A stretch of 64,000 nt of DNA from Medicago truncatula (GCF_003473485.1 NC_053048.1:45318755-45382754), one strand, 5' to 3'; positions 21,525 to 34,384 are shown, counted from the stretch's first letter. Notes: generated by a model from the sequence alone, not told the origin. Program-made: numbers and translations.

Positions 21525-23324
21525 TCACCACTCTTAAAAAAAACATTCTCTCTCTAAAAACATAAACTCTCTGACCTCTCTCTAAAAACTAGATCTCACC
21601 ACCACCTCTCCCTCTCATGATCCAAACCTTTGCCTCAAAGATGTACTGGTGGTTGTGGGTGGTGTGATGAGCGGTTCAGTCCTCCGCACCACCTCTTTGT
21701 CCGCCGGGTTGGAGTAGCATTCCGATGTTTTGTGTTTCTCACGGTGGCTCCAGTGGTTGTGTTTCTCATGGTGGCTCTCCGCTGAACGTTGCAGCTGTCA
21801 CTCTTTTCCTTCCGATGGCTGCCTCTATACCGCATGTCCATCCTTCCTCCGTCACTACTCTTTCGGGTTCTTTGCCGTCCGTAAGGGTTTTGTGAGACTG
21901 TTACGGGTGGGTCACCGTGTTAATCTGCCTCGTTGCCGTTGTGGGGGCTTTTTTGGGCTTGTTTGTTTGTTTGGCAGATCTAGAGAGCTCTTTTATTTCG
22001 TTTCATTGCTTTTTTTTATGTGATGTTCTAAGTTTATGTTGTTGTCTTTGTTGTGTTGTTAAGTTCTTGTTCATTGTCTGGAAGTGCTCGGTTTTGGCTG
22101 TCACCATCTTCCGGTGGCTGTCGACGTTGGTCACGGTTCTGTGAGGTGTGTGACGAGTTTGGTGGGGGGCAGTTTTGGTTGTGTGGTAGTGGGGATGTAT
22201 CTGTGGTTTCGCTCCACCATTGTTTCTATTTTACTCCGGCGACAGATGTCTTCTCCTTGTCACTGACGGCCACCTTTTTACGATGGGGTTGTGTTTCCGC
22301 TTCAAACCGGCGTCGCTGCCCATGTTTTGTTGTCAGGTTTCGTCTTCCTCTTGGTGGTGGTGGTGATGTGTGGTGGTGATGTAGTGGTGGTGGATGTTTT
22401 TCAGTGATGGTGGTGGTGGTGTGCGTGATTGTGGTGATGAGTGATGGTGTTGATGTGTGATGGTGGTAGGGGTGATAATGTGTGGTGGTGGTTGGTGTTG
22501 CTTAGGTGAGGAAGTGAGTGGTTGGTGTTGCTTAGGTGAGGAAGTGGGTGGTTGTTGTGGGTGATTTCTATTTGAAGTCGCCTCTGTTATTCGGGTCTAT
22601 ACTCGTTGTTGTTAGCTCTGGTTTTGAGTTTAGAGTGTTTTAAGGGTGTGTGTCCTTCGAGCTGAGCTTTTTTTCCCTTTTGATTGATGTTTGCTCCACC
22701 GCAAGTCACGTCGTCTGTCTTACTTATTGTGTGCTGGATTTTGATGGGCCGATCATTTTGCTTCGAGTTCGGAGTTGACATCTAGCGGCATTATTGTTTG
22801 GTTGGCTATAGTGTTTCTCTGGTGGACTGGGGGTAAGGGGTGCCCTTCTGAATTTGTTCTGAAGTCTGGTGGGCCGATCACTTTTGATTCGAGATCGGGA
22901 GTCAGTATCTGGTTCTAGTTTGGTTTTGGGCTTTTTTGGTGTTCCTTCGATGGACCGGAGGTTGCACGGTGGTGGAAGCTGAATGATCTTTAGAGAAGGA
23001 GTTCTTCAGATGTGGCTCATTGTTGGTGATAAGGACTTGGTTCTCTTTTACAAAGGTGTTCTTTTGAGGTGAGTTGTGGCGACGAGTGTTTTGGATGTCA
23101 TTTTTTTTTCAGTGGTTGGTAACTATAGGAGTCAGTTTTAGAAGATGTTTAGTTTGCTGGATGTTGTACTTATGGGTGTTGATCGCAGAGTTTTTTTTGT
23201 TGGTGTTTGTTTTCGGGTGTTCCGCCTATTTACGACGCCTTAGTTTATACTTTCTGTAACACCAGTCTCTGTTCGTCTTGAGCAGAGACCTGATTTTTAA
23301 TAAAATTTTGCTGATTAAAAAAAG
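21525..23324 (+). mobile_element. Non-LTR retroposon-like insertion, 1800 bp, non-coding and T/G-rich
   Basis: Flanked by a perfect 13-bp direct repeat AAACAAAGGGATG (21512-21524 and 23325-23337). It ends with TTTTTAATAAAATTTTGCTGATTAAAAAAAG, an A-rich tail directly before the right repeat. This is the mark of target-primed reverse transcription. The plus strand starts with CTCTCTAAAAAC motifs and is then unusually rich in T and G, with TGGTGGTGG runs and a 32-bp tandem duplication near 22487-22550. I find no reverse transcriptase, endonuclease or zinc knuckle. The long open frames (21730-22380) are hydrophobic/Cys-rich by-products of the base bias. It could be a deleted LINE, a LINE-mobilised RNA, or a new retroposon family. 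Confidence 0.75.
22487..22550. repeat. 32-bp tandem duplication in the retroposon
   Basis: GTGGTTGGTGTTGCTTAGG-TGAGGAAGTG occurs twice back to back with a single A/G change. It lies within the GT-rich core of the insertion. Confidence 0.85.
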
Positions 23325-23773
23325 AAACAAAGGGATGATGATGAAGGAGTTGTCTATGAATTACACAAGGTTTAAAAGTGAAAGTCAATGTATTTGTAAA
23401 AAAAAAAAAGTGAAAGTCAATGTAAAAAAACAAAAAACACAAAGAGTTTTTTATTTAAAAAATAAATAAATTAATATCATAATTCTTTTGACATAATGGG
23501 ATGGAAGACACATTTATTTTATTTTCTTAAAGGTCTTTGTGTCTTTCTTTAAACATCATCTCAGTGTAAACTATTGAACATATCATTAATTGGAGGCTTT
23601 TTTCCTTTAATAAAAAAAAAAATTGGAGGCTTTTTTCCTTTAATAAAAAAAAGTTTTTTTCAAGGTCTAAAGTCCTTGCTTGAGACGCCTACCCCTTGAA
23701 CCAGCCCTCACTAATTTTATCCTTGAATATCTACAAGTTCTTTGCAAACTATTGACATATGTAACAAATTTTA

Positions 23774-24086
23774 GGCTAAAATATGATTTTGGTCCCTGTA
23801 AATATGTCTCGTTTTAGTTTTAGTTCCTCTAAAACAAATTTGTCGTTTTTGGTCCCTGCAAAATATTTTGCAGGGACCTTTTTAAAAATCAAAAGATTTT
23901 GCAGGGACTATTTTTCTAATAAATGAGTTCAGTCATCATGTGCCACGTGTGCAAATCATCACAAAAGTGTGGACAGAGACCAAAATCAAAACGAGACATA
24001 TTTGCAGGAACCAAAAACAACAAAAAAATTACATGACTAAAACCAAAACGGGGCATATTTACAGGGATCAAAACCATATTTTAGCC
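23774..24086. mobile_element. MULE-type MITE, 313 bp
   Basis: Terminal inverted repeats start GGCTAAAATATGRTTTTGRT and continue through 'CCCTGTAAATATG' wording on both arms. Flanks are CAAATTTTA (23765-23773) and TAAATTTTA (24087-24095), a 9-bp target duplication with one change. A CACGTGTGC motif sits in the centre. Non-coding. Size and terminal wording resemble the element at 32210-32524. Confidence 0.88.
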
Positions 24087-24095
24087 TAAATTTTA

Positions 24096-25700
24096 TCTTA
24101 AATGTTTAATATAAGGATATTTTCAAAGTTAGATATGCGCAGTGACGAAAAAATTACCAATTAACTTTGCGCGGGTCTTGATTGATAGCATATCTTTTAA
24201 GTGATATGGTTAATAGTGTCGCTCATATTATGATAGATGACGAGGTATTTCAGTTAGGATTGTGGATGAACATTTCTTTGGACCGTTATTTTTTTTTACG
24301 AATACAATGAAGATATGTACTATGATGCAACGTCATAGGCCAATCTTTGTCTTGATTATATTGGGTTGCTTGATTGTGGGGATGGAGTAAGTCAGGAAAA
24401 GATCAATGAACTGGTAAAAGACTTGAATGCATAATGGGGATCTTTTCAGGCCAAAATTCAAAAAGGAGATAATGTAAAATAAGGAGAACTTTTTGGAAAT
24501 TTTGGAATGTGAAATTAAAGAGGCCTTAGTTGCTAATCAAGGAAAATCAATTGCTTTAATTGCCAAGGAGTTAATGTGTGCATTTGAATCCGGGGCAAGG
24601 CAATTTAGAGTTAAACATGCCTGAAGTCTGAAGTACAAAATTACAAATTTTTAAGTTTAGTCTTTATAAAATTTTAATGGTAATTTTAATCATTTATAAT
24701 ATTATAGTTTGTAATAATAATCTCTATTTTATTTTATTTATTTATTTTTACAAAAATGAATATTTTTAATCCTAAAAAATAGTCCTTATAAAATATGATC
24801 AGGACTAAAAGTGAACAAAAATTTATAGAAAACTAAACTTAAAAGCTTTTAATTTTAATTTTGTTGGAACTAAAATAAATCTAATCCAAAAATTTATTAA
24901 ATTTTAGTCATTATTTTTCTTTTATATGAACTAAATGCTGAGACTATAAATACTCTTTTTTTTTTTTTTATGTAAAAAATAATAAAACTAGAGATAAAAA
25001 TTGAATAAAATTTATGCAGAGGCTCTAATTCAGACCCATGTATATTAATCATCTTACAAGTATCAATTGAGTTTTTTTTTTACAAAACTATCAATTGAGT
25101 TTGAGTTATGTTTATGAGACAATTTAAAAATATATTAAACCTCTTTCCTAAAAAAATATATATATTAAACCTCTTATAAACAATGTACTACAAATATATA
25201 AATACACATCAATAAAATTGGAATCATCTGAGTCAATTAAAAAAAAATCGAATAAATTACATTATACTTTTTTTTCTCTAATCCACAACATCATTAAGAT
25301 AATCAACTTTTGATTGACGTCTAACAATAAGGAGGCATTCAATTTTTAGACCTTTTCAAACGATTTGGTGTGTCACTATCGTTAATGAGACATTCAATTT
25401 TTTCGGACTCTTTCAAACGATCTACTTTGCTCGTGTCCTATATAGTAATATTTAAATATACTTGAATATAAATGTTTGATTATACGCTAACAAAAATTAG
25501 ATTAAAAAATTACTTTTAATTTTAAATAAATTAAATGTATTCTACAAAAAAAATTAAATAAATTAAATGTAAAATAATTTACTAGCAATAAATTGAGTGG
25601 ACATTGCCTTAAAAAGAAGATAGAATGGACAGAAAAATAGTAAAAAGGGTAACGTGAGAAATCGAGTTATTGTGGAGTTGTTTTTTCTAACATTGGCTAA
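24096..25700. other. AT-rich intergenic DNA, no gene seen
   Basis: No coding signal. A weak inverted pair (TTTAAGTTTAGT near 24649 and its complement near 24830) suggests an old MITE. Near 25310-25420 two similar GACATTCAATTTTT...TTTCAAACGAT units lie about 70 bp apart. Confidence 0.5.
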
Positions 25701-25704
25701 ACAA

Positions 25705-26690
25705 GGTTGAGAATTGTTGTTGACACATATGCAAAGGTTGAGAAACACGAGTAATTTACCTAAACACCCCTCGGTAATTAACTGCCGAATTTCTTCAAAA
25801 CCGGCTACAGTTAACTACCGACGGCAGTTAACTGCCGAGGAAATGATTGATTCAATTTTAATGAACATTATTGTTATAATCCCAAATTTCATCAATGGCT
25901 ATCAATATAATTTCTCATAATCCAGATTATATTTCAAATTATCAATACTATCGGTTTCATGGTGTGCACTACCCCGTATAATCTCAAATTTCATCAATGG
26001 CTATAAATACTAATTACTCCATGTGGTACCCAAAGAGAGGTAATTACTCAATACTATATCGATACTTGGTTTCAATTGCGATTATTGGCAATAAAGGTAT
26101 TGAAATAAATAATAATGGAGAATTAAATTGGAACCATGGTTACTTTGTGTTTGGCTGGTTTGGAATGAACGTAATAATAGACTTTATAATAATATCCAAA
26201 CAACCATGGAACAGCTAGTAGAAAAAGTTAAATATCACTCTTTGTGGTGGTTAAAGGCTAATAAGACCAACTTTATGTACGGTACACAAAGATGGTGGTC
26301 AGACCCTTTATTATGTTTGAGTATCGACTGACCATCACATTGACTCTTCATTGTATGTTTGACTATTTCTAGGGATGACACTTTTAATACATCTTGTATT
26401 AAGGTGTTTCACTGCCGTTGTTATTATATACCATTTTTATGTCTTCAAAAAAAAAAATGGAACCATGGTCAACCACGCAAGGGAAGAAAAATTGAAATAA
26501 AATCACATAAAGAATTAATGGAGTCTTGGCACCCTGGTCAACCATATACCGCATGATTGTTTTCCTCAGTAATTAACTGTAGTCGGTTAAATTTCAACAG
26601 TTAACTGCTGAGGGACATTTGAGTAATTTACCCATATTTGTAAGCCAAACCAAATGTGTCAACAACAATTCTCAACAAAGTTTACCTTCG
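25705..26690. mobile_element. TIR element of about 1 kb with a nested LINE fragment
   Basis: The left end reads GGTTGAGAATTGTTGTTGAC. The right end in reverse reads TTGTTGAGAATTGTTGTTGAC. Both are followed by GAGTAATTTACC/GGGTAAATTACTC and TTAACTGCYGAGG blocks. The arms are about 100 bp but carry indels. I could not confirm a target duplication. It sits about 190 bp upstream of the GTPase gene start. Confidence 0.6.
26141..26457 (+). mobile_element. 5'-truncated LINE fragment, 317 bp
   Basis: Flanked by the perfect 12-bp duplication TGGAACCATGGT (26129-26140 and 26458-26469), with a poly-A end (CTTCAAAAAAAAAA) at the right. The frame at about 26141-26331 reads WLVWNERNNRLYNN...SLWWLKANK...GTQRWWSDPLLCL. 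This resembles the C-terminal tail after the zf-RVT region in legume LINE polyproteins. Only the 3' end was inserted. Confidence 0.8.
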
Positions 26691-26884
26691 CACGGACAAG
26701 GATCGAAATCGAAGACTTGCTTGTTTCAGATCCATGATGTTGTCTTGTTTCAACTTTCAAGTTTCCTTGTTCAGAAATTCAATTCAACATAAAATTGTTA
26801 TGATTCTTGATTGACATTCCTTCAACCAGCAACAACCTCCGTTCCTTTCGATTTTCAGATATCAAACCGCATTTGACACTTTTG

Positions 26885-29800
26885 ATGGACACTCTTCTCT
26901 CTCTTCTTTTTCTTCTTTTCTTTCTCTCTCCAACTGTTTCTTCTGAAACCATTATCAATTTTCATCAACCGTAAGTTTCTTTTATCTCTTTCTTGTTCTT
27001 GTTATAATGTGTTCGTTTGTTTCTGAGATCTGGTAACTGTTTTCAGTTTTGTAACCTTACACAATTTTTCATTGTTTTTTGTTTTGTTTGTTAAAGTTAA
27101 AACCTTTTGGATCCTTTCTTTGGAGTTTGGTTATTGGGGTAACGTAAGATTCACTCACCCATTATGTCTCAAATAAAAATTCAATTTTTACGAGGTTAAA
27201 GGATGAATTTGCACGTTGATTAAGAATTTTAAGCCAAATCATGAGCTAGCTTTGAATTTAGTGGATCCTTTGCTAATGTATGGAGGGTAAATAAATGGAT
27301 GGTGGTTTGTAGAATTAGAGATTAAATGTAGCTTCTTTGTATTGCTATCATCAATAGCTTTTTCCAATTAATGAAGATTACTTAGTGTATGCTATCATCA
27401 ATAGAGTTGCGGTTGTGCATAATAATTAGCATGTGCTTAGCTCAGAACTTATCATGACAGAATATGAGCTGAATAATTGACCCTCCACAATATAAACAAA
27501 ATGGGAAACACACTGCAAACTTGTGCACTGCATGAACAGAGCATTCAAGTGAATATTTATCTCAGGTTGTATATAATGTGGTGAGAAATTGTTATTAATT
27601 TAGGTGGTGCTGAAAAGAAATATAACATGTATTTTGTATCTGTGTTATGTTGCCAATTCAATAATTTCGGGCCGGGACTCTTTCTTTGTTATCGTTATTG
27701 ATTTGTGATAATAATTACCAACTTTTTTTATGTTTTGTATGTTACACTCCTTGTTATTGTTTTGTCATATCCTCTTGGGTATTGTATGACCAAACTTCTT
27801 TTGTTAGTTATGAAGCGTGTCTTTATCCTTGTCCAATTTTTGTGTGTACAGATTTCCCATTGTCGAACCTGATCCTGGTCATACAAAACTTCGTCTATCA
27901 CAGGACGGCTTGGAGGCTATCGAGAGAATAACAAACCCCATTGCATCTGTGGCAGTAAGTTTGACTGCAACTATAAAATCCTTTTGTTTTCTAAATTTAA
28001 CCTTTTATTATGTGGATTTTCGTGACACTTATTGATGTTTGGTGGACTAGTTTCATGATGTAGTCTTCAGCTCATACCATGTTAAATAGTATAATCCATT
28101 TAGATAAGTCATTATTCCGCCGATTGTGTTGCTAATTGATATATGATCACTTGCTGTTACATGTTCTTAAAACATTTGAGAACTTGCACCTGAAAGTTGA
28201 CTTAACTTGGTTGCACTAGTCAAAGGGTTTGACAGCAGATACTAAATAAATAGGCCTCTAGGGAAATAATAGTGTAAAGTATGTCAAAACATGTAAGTCT
28301 TAATATTTCGCAAATGCAAACTATTATTTTCTTCGCCTAAAGATGCGACAGAAAATCTTTATAAGAGTGAGGAATTAGAAATTGCGAAAGATTAGCTAAA
28401 AATCTGCCATGATCCTCATTAGCTAAAATTATTATGAATGGTTGCATATTAATCTGATAATTTCGCTGCGATTCAAAGTGATGAAAGCTTGTGATGTGTT
28501 GAATAAATGTTGTTTATTCCGCATTTATCATTCATGGTTTCTACTTTTATCACTTTACGGCTTTCTTAATCAGGGGATTGTTGCTGCTTTTTTTATCAGG
28601 TAATTGGACCGTACCGCTCCGGAAAGTCTTTTTTGCTTAATCAACTTCTCTCTCTTTCTTGTTATGAAGGTGCATATTTTACTGCTACTAGAATTTACTC
28701 TTATCACATGCAGTTTTTAGGTAAAATTTGCAGTTGTAATATGACAAGTATTTAATGTTAGCTAATATATTTGTTTTCTTAGGGTTTGGTGTGGGACACA
28801 TGCGTGACACGAAAACAAAAGGTGGATGGAATTTATCATTTTCTCTTTGTTATGCTTAGTTGGAGTTAGAGATATAAGTCTTTTTCAATCTATCTTTAAT
28901 CTCATTTAATCATGTCATACAGGAATATGGATTTGGGGAACACCTATAGATTTGGAAATTGATGGAGTAAAAACTTCAGTCTTTTACATTGATACAGAAG
29001 GATTTGAAAGCATTGGGAAGTCGAATGTATATGATGATCGGTAATTGTGTGCTGATCTTGTATACTGTGGTTTTTGTTGATATCACATGCTATTCAACAA
29101 TTAGCTTTTTCTTGTGTTTTCCTTTTGCAGGATATTTGCTCTGGCCACTGTAATTAGTTCTGTGCTTATCTATAATCTGCCTGAGACGGTTAGTCATCAT
29201 AACCGCTCAGAAATGAGCTCGTTTTAAATTTGAGGCCATACTAAAATGTTCTATTCTGTGTATTCAGATACGCGAAGCTGACATCTCTAGACTCTCTTTT
29301 GCGGTTGAGCTCGCTGAAGAATTTTATGGAAGGTTTGCATTTTGATGAACTTTTTGTTTGTTGATATCATCTACTTTTTTCTTAATTCATTTCTCTTATC
29401 ATTTTTAATTCTGCTTTGTAACAATTTTTGGGGTAAATTGTGGTTACTAACTTGTTTTTTGATTTTGCAATAATATTTACTCTTGCAATCTCTGCGTGTT
29501 GGAATAGAGTGAAGGTAGTCCACATGCCTTAGCTCATCGTTCATCTAATCAACTATTTCATGAACCTTTTTGTTGTTAATTTGATGCATTTTTCAATTGC
29601 TGGCTTTTATAGGGCCAGGATGTTGCATTTGAACCTGCCAAGCTCTTGTGGCTTATCCAACGTGATTTTCTGCGTAAGTTAGATAATTTTTGAGTATCCT
29701 CATGCAATGCTTATAAAGTTATTTTGGTCACTGCTGAATAATTGGGAATATATCTCTACTGTTACCCTTGTCCATCATGTCAACTCTATTGGATACTAAC

Positions 29801-32800
29801 GTTTTCCTTAATATCCTGCAGAAGGGAAATCGGTGCAACAAATGGTGGATGAAGCTCTTCGACAAGTCCCTAATAAAGATAGTCAGTATCATTACTAGCT
29901 TATACATTATATTTTTCCTGTTTTCTAAAGCAATTTTTTGATGATGCTCTTTATATTTAACTTGCAGGAGACAGAAATATTGATATGGTATAGTCTCTTC
30001 TGGAATTTAATTTCCAATTATCAGTAATAATATTACTAGTTTGGTATTGAATGTTTATACTGCAATTTTACATCATCAGATCAATCAAATCCGGGATTCA
30101 TTGGCTATTATGGGTGACAATAGTACGGCCTTTAGCTTACCACAAGTATGTGTCTTCCTCATGTCTTCTAAAAATCAGTCATTCATTTCCATCTCAACCC
30201 TAACGTGGAATTCATTCTTATACATATTTTATTAAAAACACTGCTTTGGTTGGCTAATTAATCCTTGAAATTGGACTTCAAACAGCCACATCTCCAGCGG
30301 ACAAAGCTTTGTGACTTGAAGGATGGGGAGCTCGATCCATCATATGTGAAGAAAAGGGAGAAGCTAAAAGAGCTTGTTTCTAGTATAATCCGTCCAAAGA
30401 TTGTACAAGGAAAATCTCTAAATGGGAAAGAGTTTGTTTCCTTCCTGAAGCAGGTACTTGGTTTTTCATGTTCTCTTTAATGGAAAAATAAAAGTAATTT
30501 GAGTTTTAGTTCAATGTAAAGTAAATCTTCTAACTTATTTTTCCATGTTAGTGGTATCTGTTGTTTCTTTAAGTAATAGTCTATGAAGGCGTGTTTATAA
30601 AATCCCCCACCTCGACCTCTATGGAACCTCTCCAACATTGGGAGAATTGGAGGGGGGACAGAAGACATGTTTAGTAATTTTTTAAATGCATTGATCAAAA
30701 TATCCTTATATAAAATGTAGCACAATTTTTTTAAGGAGATACAAAGTAAGTTGGCTCTTTCTCTCTATTAGCATCTCTCCCTTCGCTCTGTGAACCAAAT
30801 TAAGAGAGTTATCTCCCATCCCCTCCCTCTCAATCAAACAAAATATTTAGTCTATGTTTGGTTGCCCGGTGACAACACCCAAACGCGCGTCCTACCTCAT
30901 CAAACGGGATTTTGATGTGTTTGGTTCTCCACCAACACTGTGCCGCCGTCGTGCGTTTCATCTTCAGAATCGATTCTTAGTGAAGCTGCTCTTCTTAGCC
31001 TTTTCAAATCGATTCTCTCTGCTGTGGAAATACATAGGATCCATTTGTCTCTTTTACCCTTGAATCTCAACACTTCCTTTCACATACCTTTTCAAATTTG
31101 ACAAAGCCCTTCGCCTATTTGAGAAATCTGCACTCTGTTGATTGGTTTCTGCATGCTTTGTTATGTTGTTGTAATTTTTTTTTTGTTTGCAGTTGCGATT
31201 TTTCTTTCTGTGTGTTGCAGAAAAATCTCAAGGTTGAAGAAGACACGTTCTGTGAGTAGAAATGATATTTTGTCTTCTTGCTCCATAAAGGACCATCGCC
31301 TATCCTTTTTTTTTTTAAGGACCTATCCATTTTTTTATAGGAAAAAAATACTATGAATTTTACTAGTTACCAGTTACGTTTTTAATAATTTTATAAAATG
31401 CAACATAAAATTGAATAACTAAAAATGGAAATGAAATTTGTAGGCAAAAATAAATGAAATCTAGTGTGTTTTATGAAAATCCATTTTGGTCATTTACACA
31501 CTCAAAAACAATTTTGACACCAAATATCCAAACAAAATATTTCATACAAATCACTTCTATTGTGAAGGTAACCAAACATAAACCACTTCACATTCAACTC
31601 ACTTTTAACCAAAATCAATTCAAACAAAATCAATTTTCGCCACCGCACAACCAAACACACGCTTAATGAAAATCCTTCCCTTTTCCCCTCCTTTGAACCA
31701 AACAGACCCTTATGCAATATGTTTTCTCTCCCAATTTAGTCCTTTGCCATTTTTGATGTTTTCCGATGGAAAAATTTCACAACTAAAATAAGATAATGCT
31801 TTTTGAATTGTGTGAATTTATCTTGTATATCTCCATAAAACAGCTTTATCTTTTATTTTTCGTATTTAGATACTTGAAGCCTTGAACAAGGGAGAGATTC
31901 CATCAACAGGTTCTCTTGTGGAGATTTTCAACAAGGACATTCTTGAAAGATGTCTTAAGTTATACAGTGAAAAGATGGCCACATTGGCTCTACCTCTTCC
32001 AGAAGGATATCTTCAAGCTTCCCATGACATGGCTAGAGGTGACGCCATGCAAGCATTCGATCAGCAACATTTTGGCCGTCACCATGCTAAGAAGTCAGTC
32101 ACGCAACTGGATGAAGAAATAGATAAGGTATTGCTTGAATATTCGTTATAGTATAATGGGAACTTGGAAAAATAGGCTTATTGGGAATTTAATTAGCTGG
32201 TAAATTGAAGGCAAAGTTACACTTTTAGTCCCTTAACTTAATTTCAGGTAACAGTTTGGTCCTTTATCTTTTTTTCATTTCAATTTGGTCCTTTTTGTCC
32301 ATTTTCATATGAATTTTTAAGCTTAAAATTCATGATTTTATTTTCTTATGGTCTTTCAGTCTTCAAATCTATGATCCTCGTTTATGTTTGGATAAGAATA
32401 TTAGATTTGAAGCTTGAAAATGTATATGAAAATGGACAAAAAGGACTAAATTGAAATGAAAAAAAGATAAAGGACCAAACTGTTACCTGAAATTAAGTTA
32501 AGGGACTAAAAGTGTAATTTTGCCTAAATTGAAGTATTTAGTTTGTATAATGATTTTCTCATGTCAAATATGTTATATAGTTTTGGTTTTTAACAACTCT
32601 GCTTCTTCGCAAAAATTAACGAGCGTGTAAATGAATAGCAAAAAGTCCTGTGTTTGTTGCTAGTGTCTTGCGTAGGGAACGCACACCGAGTGTGTCAGAA
32701 AGAGTGAGATGCTCGACCTATGAAGGACTTATGAATCACAACAAAGCTTCTAAGAATCAACGTGTTCATAACTTGCTTTTGTTAATAATGTGAAAGTTAT

Positions 32801-34384
32801 GTCTAAATTAAACCAAGATGCTTAATATCCTTTAAATTTTAGCCGCATTTGATTGGATGATATATGATTTTTTACAGTCTGCTCTATTTTGATCTTGGAA
32901 TTGGAATATGATGATTTGAAGCTTATATTTACTATGGGAAAAATCATATTTACTTGAGGATAATTATGCAGGTATTTAAGAATGTCATTTTACAAAATGA
33001 ATATAAATCTTCAAAGCTTTGCGAGGCACTGTACACCGATTGCGAGGACATGATGGACCAGCTTCAAGTTCTCAAGCTTCCTTCAATGGCAAAATTTAAT
33101 GCAGGTCTCGAGAAATGCAATCGTACTTTTGAGCATGATTGTGTTGGACCTTCAAAAGCAAACTACGAGGGACGTATGGCAAAGGTCTGGTATAGTAACA
33201 GTGTTTTATTTTTCTTTGCTGCAGTACATGCAAATGAATTATTGTAGTTAACCATTTTCCTTGATTTGACACTGTTTCATATGCTTAACATACCTTAACA
33301 AATGAATATGCAGATGTTGGTAAAGTCTAAGTCTCTATTTATAAAGGAGTACAACCACAGGCTTTTCAATTGGTTGGTGGCTTTCTCCCTCGTCACTGTT
33401 GTGGTTGGCCGGTTTATTATAAAGTTCATTTTGATTGAAATTGGAGGATGGTTACTTTTTATATTTCTGGAGACCTACACAAGGTTGTTTTGGTCAGCAG
33501 AGTCACTTTACTACAATCCAGTTTGGCATTTTATAGTTGCATCGTGGGAAACTCTTGTTTACAGCCCAGTCCTTGATCTTGACAGGTAAGTAAACCGTAT
33601 TTCTTTCGTTCTTTCAACTTAATTCAAGCATCTGATATAAGTTGCATTCTCTTGAGTTTAAGATCCATTTTATTGTAGGCTAGATAAGTTAAGTTGTGTG
33701 GTTTCACGACTCTTAGGGCCTGTTTACATCGATTTATATGAACTTATCTATTTGCATAAACACTTGTGTGATTGTTGGGAAAAGCTTATGGAAACAGCTT
33801 ATAACATGTCAATAAACAGTTTTCGGCCTATTTTTATAAGCTCTCCAAAGATTGGTTATGAAAACAACTTATAGCTTATATAGGTTATATGAAAACAGTT
33901 TGATTTATTTTATGTTTTGTTATAAAATAACTTATATGTAAGCACTTGTATGATACATGCTTATGCTAAAAGCATGTGAATGTGTTCATTTTCTTTGTCG
34001 TACTTTAAGTTAGGATTTTTTGTCAACATCTGTTGACTGTTTGATTCATAAAAACTATGGTAAATAGTTTTCTTTGTTGGCGGGGCCTATAGCAAGGGAT
34101 TTAGTCCCCCTTATACTTGAGCCGACCCTACCTGCATTCCATTTTCTCTTAAGCAATGGCCGCTGTTGACTATCTTTTAGAGTTATCAAACTAACAATAT
34201 TTTATGGAATATTGATGCTGATATATGATATACTTTTTATTGAAATTGCAGATGGGCTATCCCACTTGGTGTAATAATATCTTTTTTCATTCTATATTGG
34301 CGGTGTTATGGGAAAAAGAAACATGGATCACGGTGGCTATTACCATTATATAGCAGCAATAAAAATAGACCAAGAACAGACTAA
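26885..34384 (+). CDS. Guanylate-binding protein (GBP-like large GTPase), 17 exons
   Basis: Predicted 597-residue protein. Exons: 26885-26970, 27852-27954, 28600-28669, 28783-28821, 28923-29040, 29131-29188, 29268-29332, 29508-29514, 29613-29673, 29822-29881, 29971-29987, 30080-30145, 30286-30453, 31870-32127, 32972-33184, 33314-33585, 34252-34384; all in frame. The start MDTLLSLLFLLFFLSPTVSS is a signal peptide or anchor. P-loop GPYRSGKS is at 66-73, DTEG at 123-126, and the RD of the GBP guanine-recognition motif at 199-200. A long helical region follows, then two hydrophobic spans near 483-525, a third near 555-574, and a basic tail. The layout fits the plant GBP subgroup with C-terminal membrane spans; endomembrane (ER) location is inferred. 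Plant GBPs have been linked to immunity. Exon 8 is only 7 nt and exon 11 is 17 nt. Confidence 0.92.
30848..31664. repeat. MITE-like sequence in GBP intron 13
   Basis: The 1.4-kb intron contains TAGTCTATGTTTGGTTGCCC near 30848 and inverted ends AACCAAACACACGCTTAA (about 31650) and TTGAACCAAACAGACCCTTA (about 31693). These are ends of one or more TAA-type 'GTTTGG' MITEs. Exact partners and borders are uncertain. Confidence 0.45.
32210..32524. mobile_element. MULE-type MITE with near-identical long arms in GBP intron 14 (315 bp)
   Basis: Perfect 9-bp target duplication TAAATTGAA (32201-32209 and 32525-32533). Arms of about 110 bp start GGCAAARTTACACTTTTAGT and show only a few mismatches. The loop is about 90 bp. 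The high arm identity suggests recent insertion, and a transcript of the intron would form a long hairpin. Confidence 0.93.
33717..34010. repeat. Fragment of a 'GGCCTGTTTAG/AGCTTATAA' MITE in GBP intron 16
   Basis: Starts TTAGGGCCTGTTTACATCGA and has AAGCTTATGGAAACAGCTTAT and AGCTTATA motifs. The wording matches the element in GCN5 intron 1 (37137-37421), but no clear inverted right end was seen. Confidence 0.4.

Noticed and set aside
21730-22379. Overlapping long hydrophobic/Cys-rich open frames
   Set aside because: Several frames of the same strand are open at once because the DNA is T/G-rich and poor in A. There is no domain, no start context, and the stretch lies inside a retroposon.
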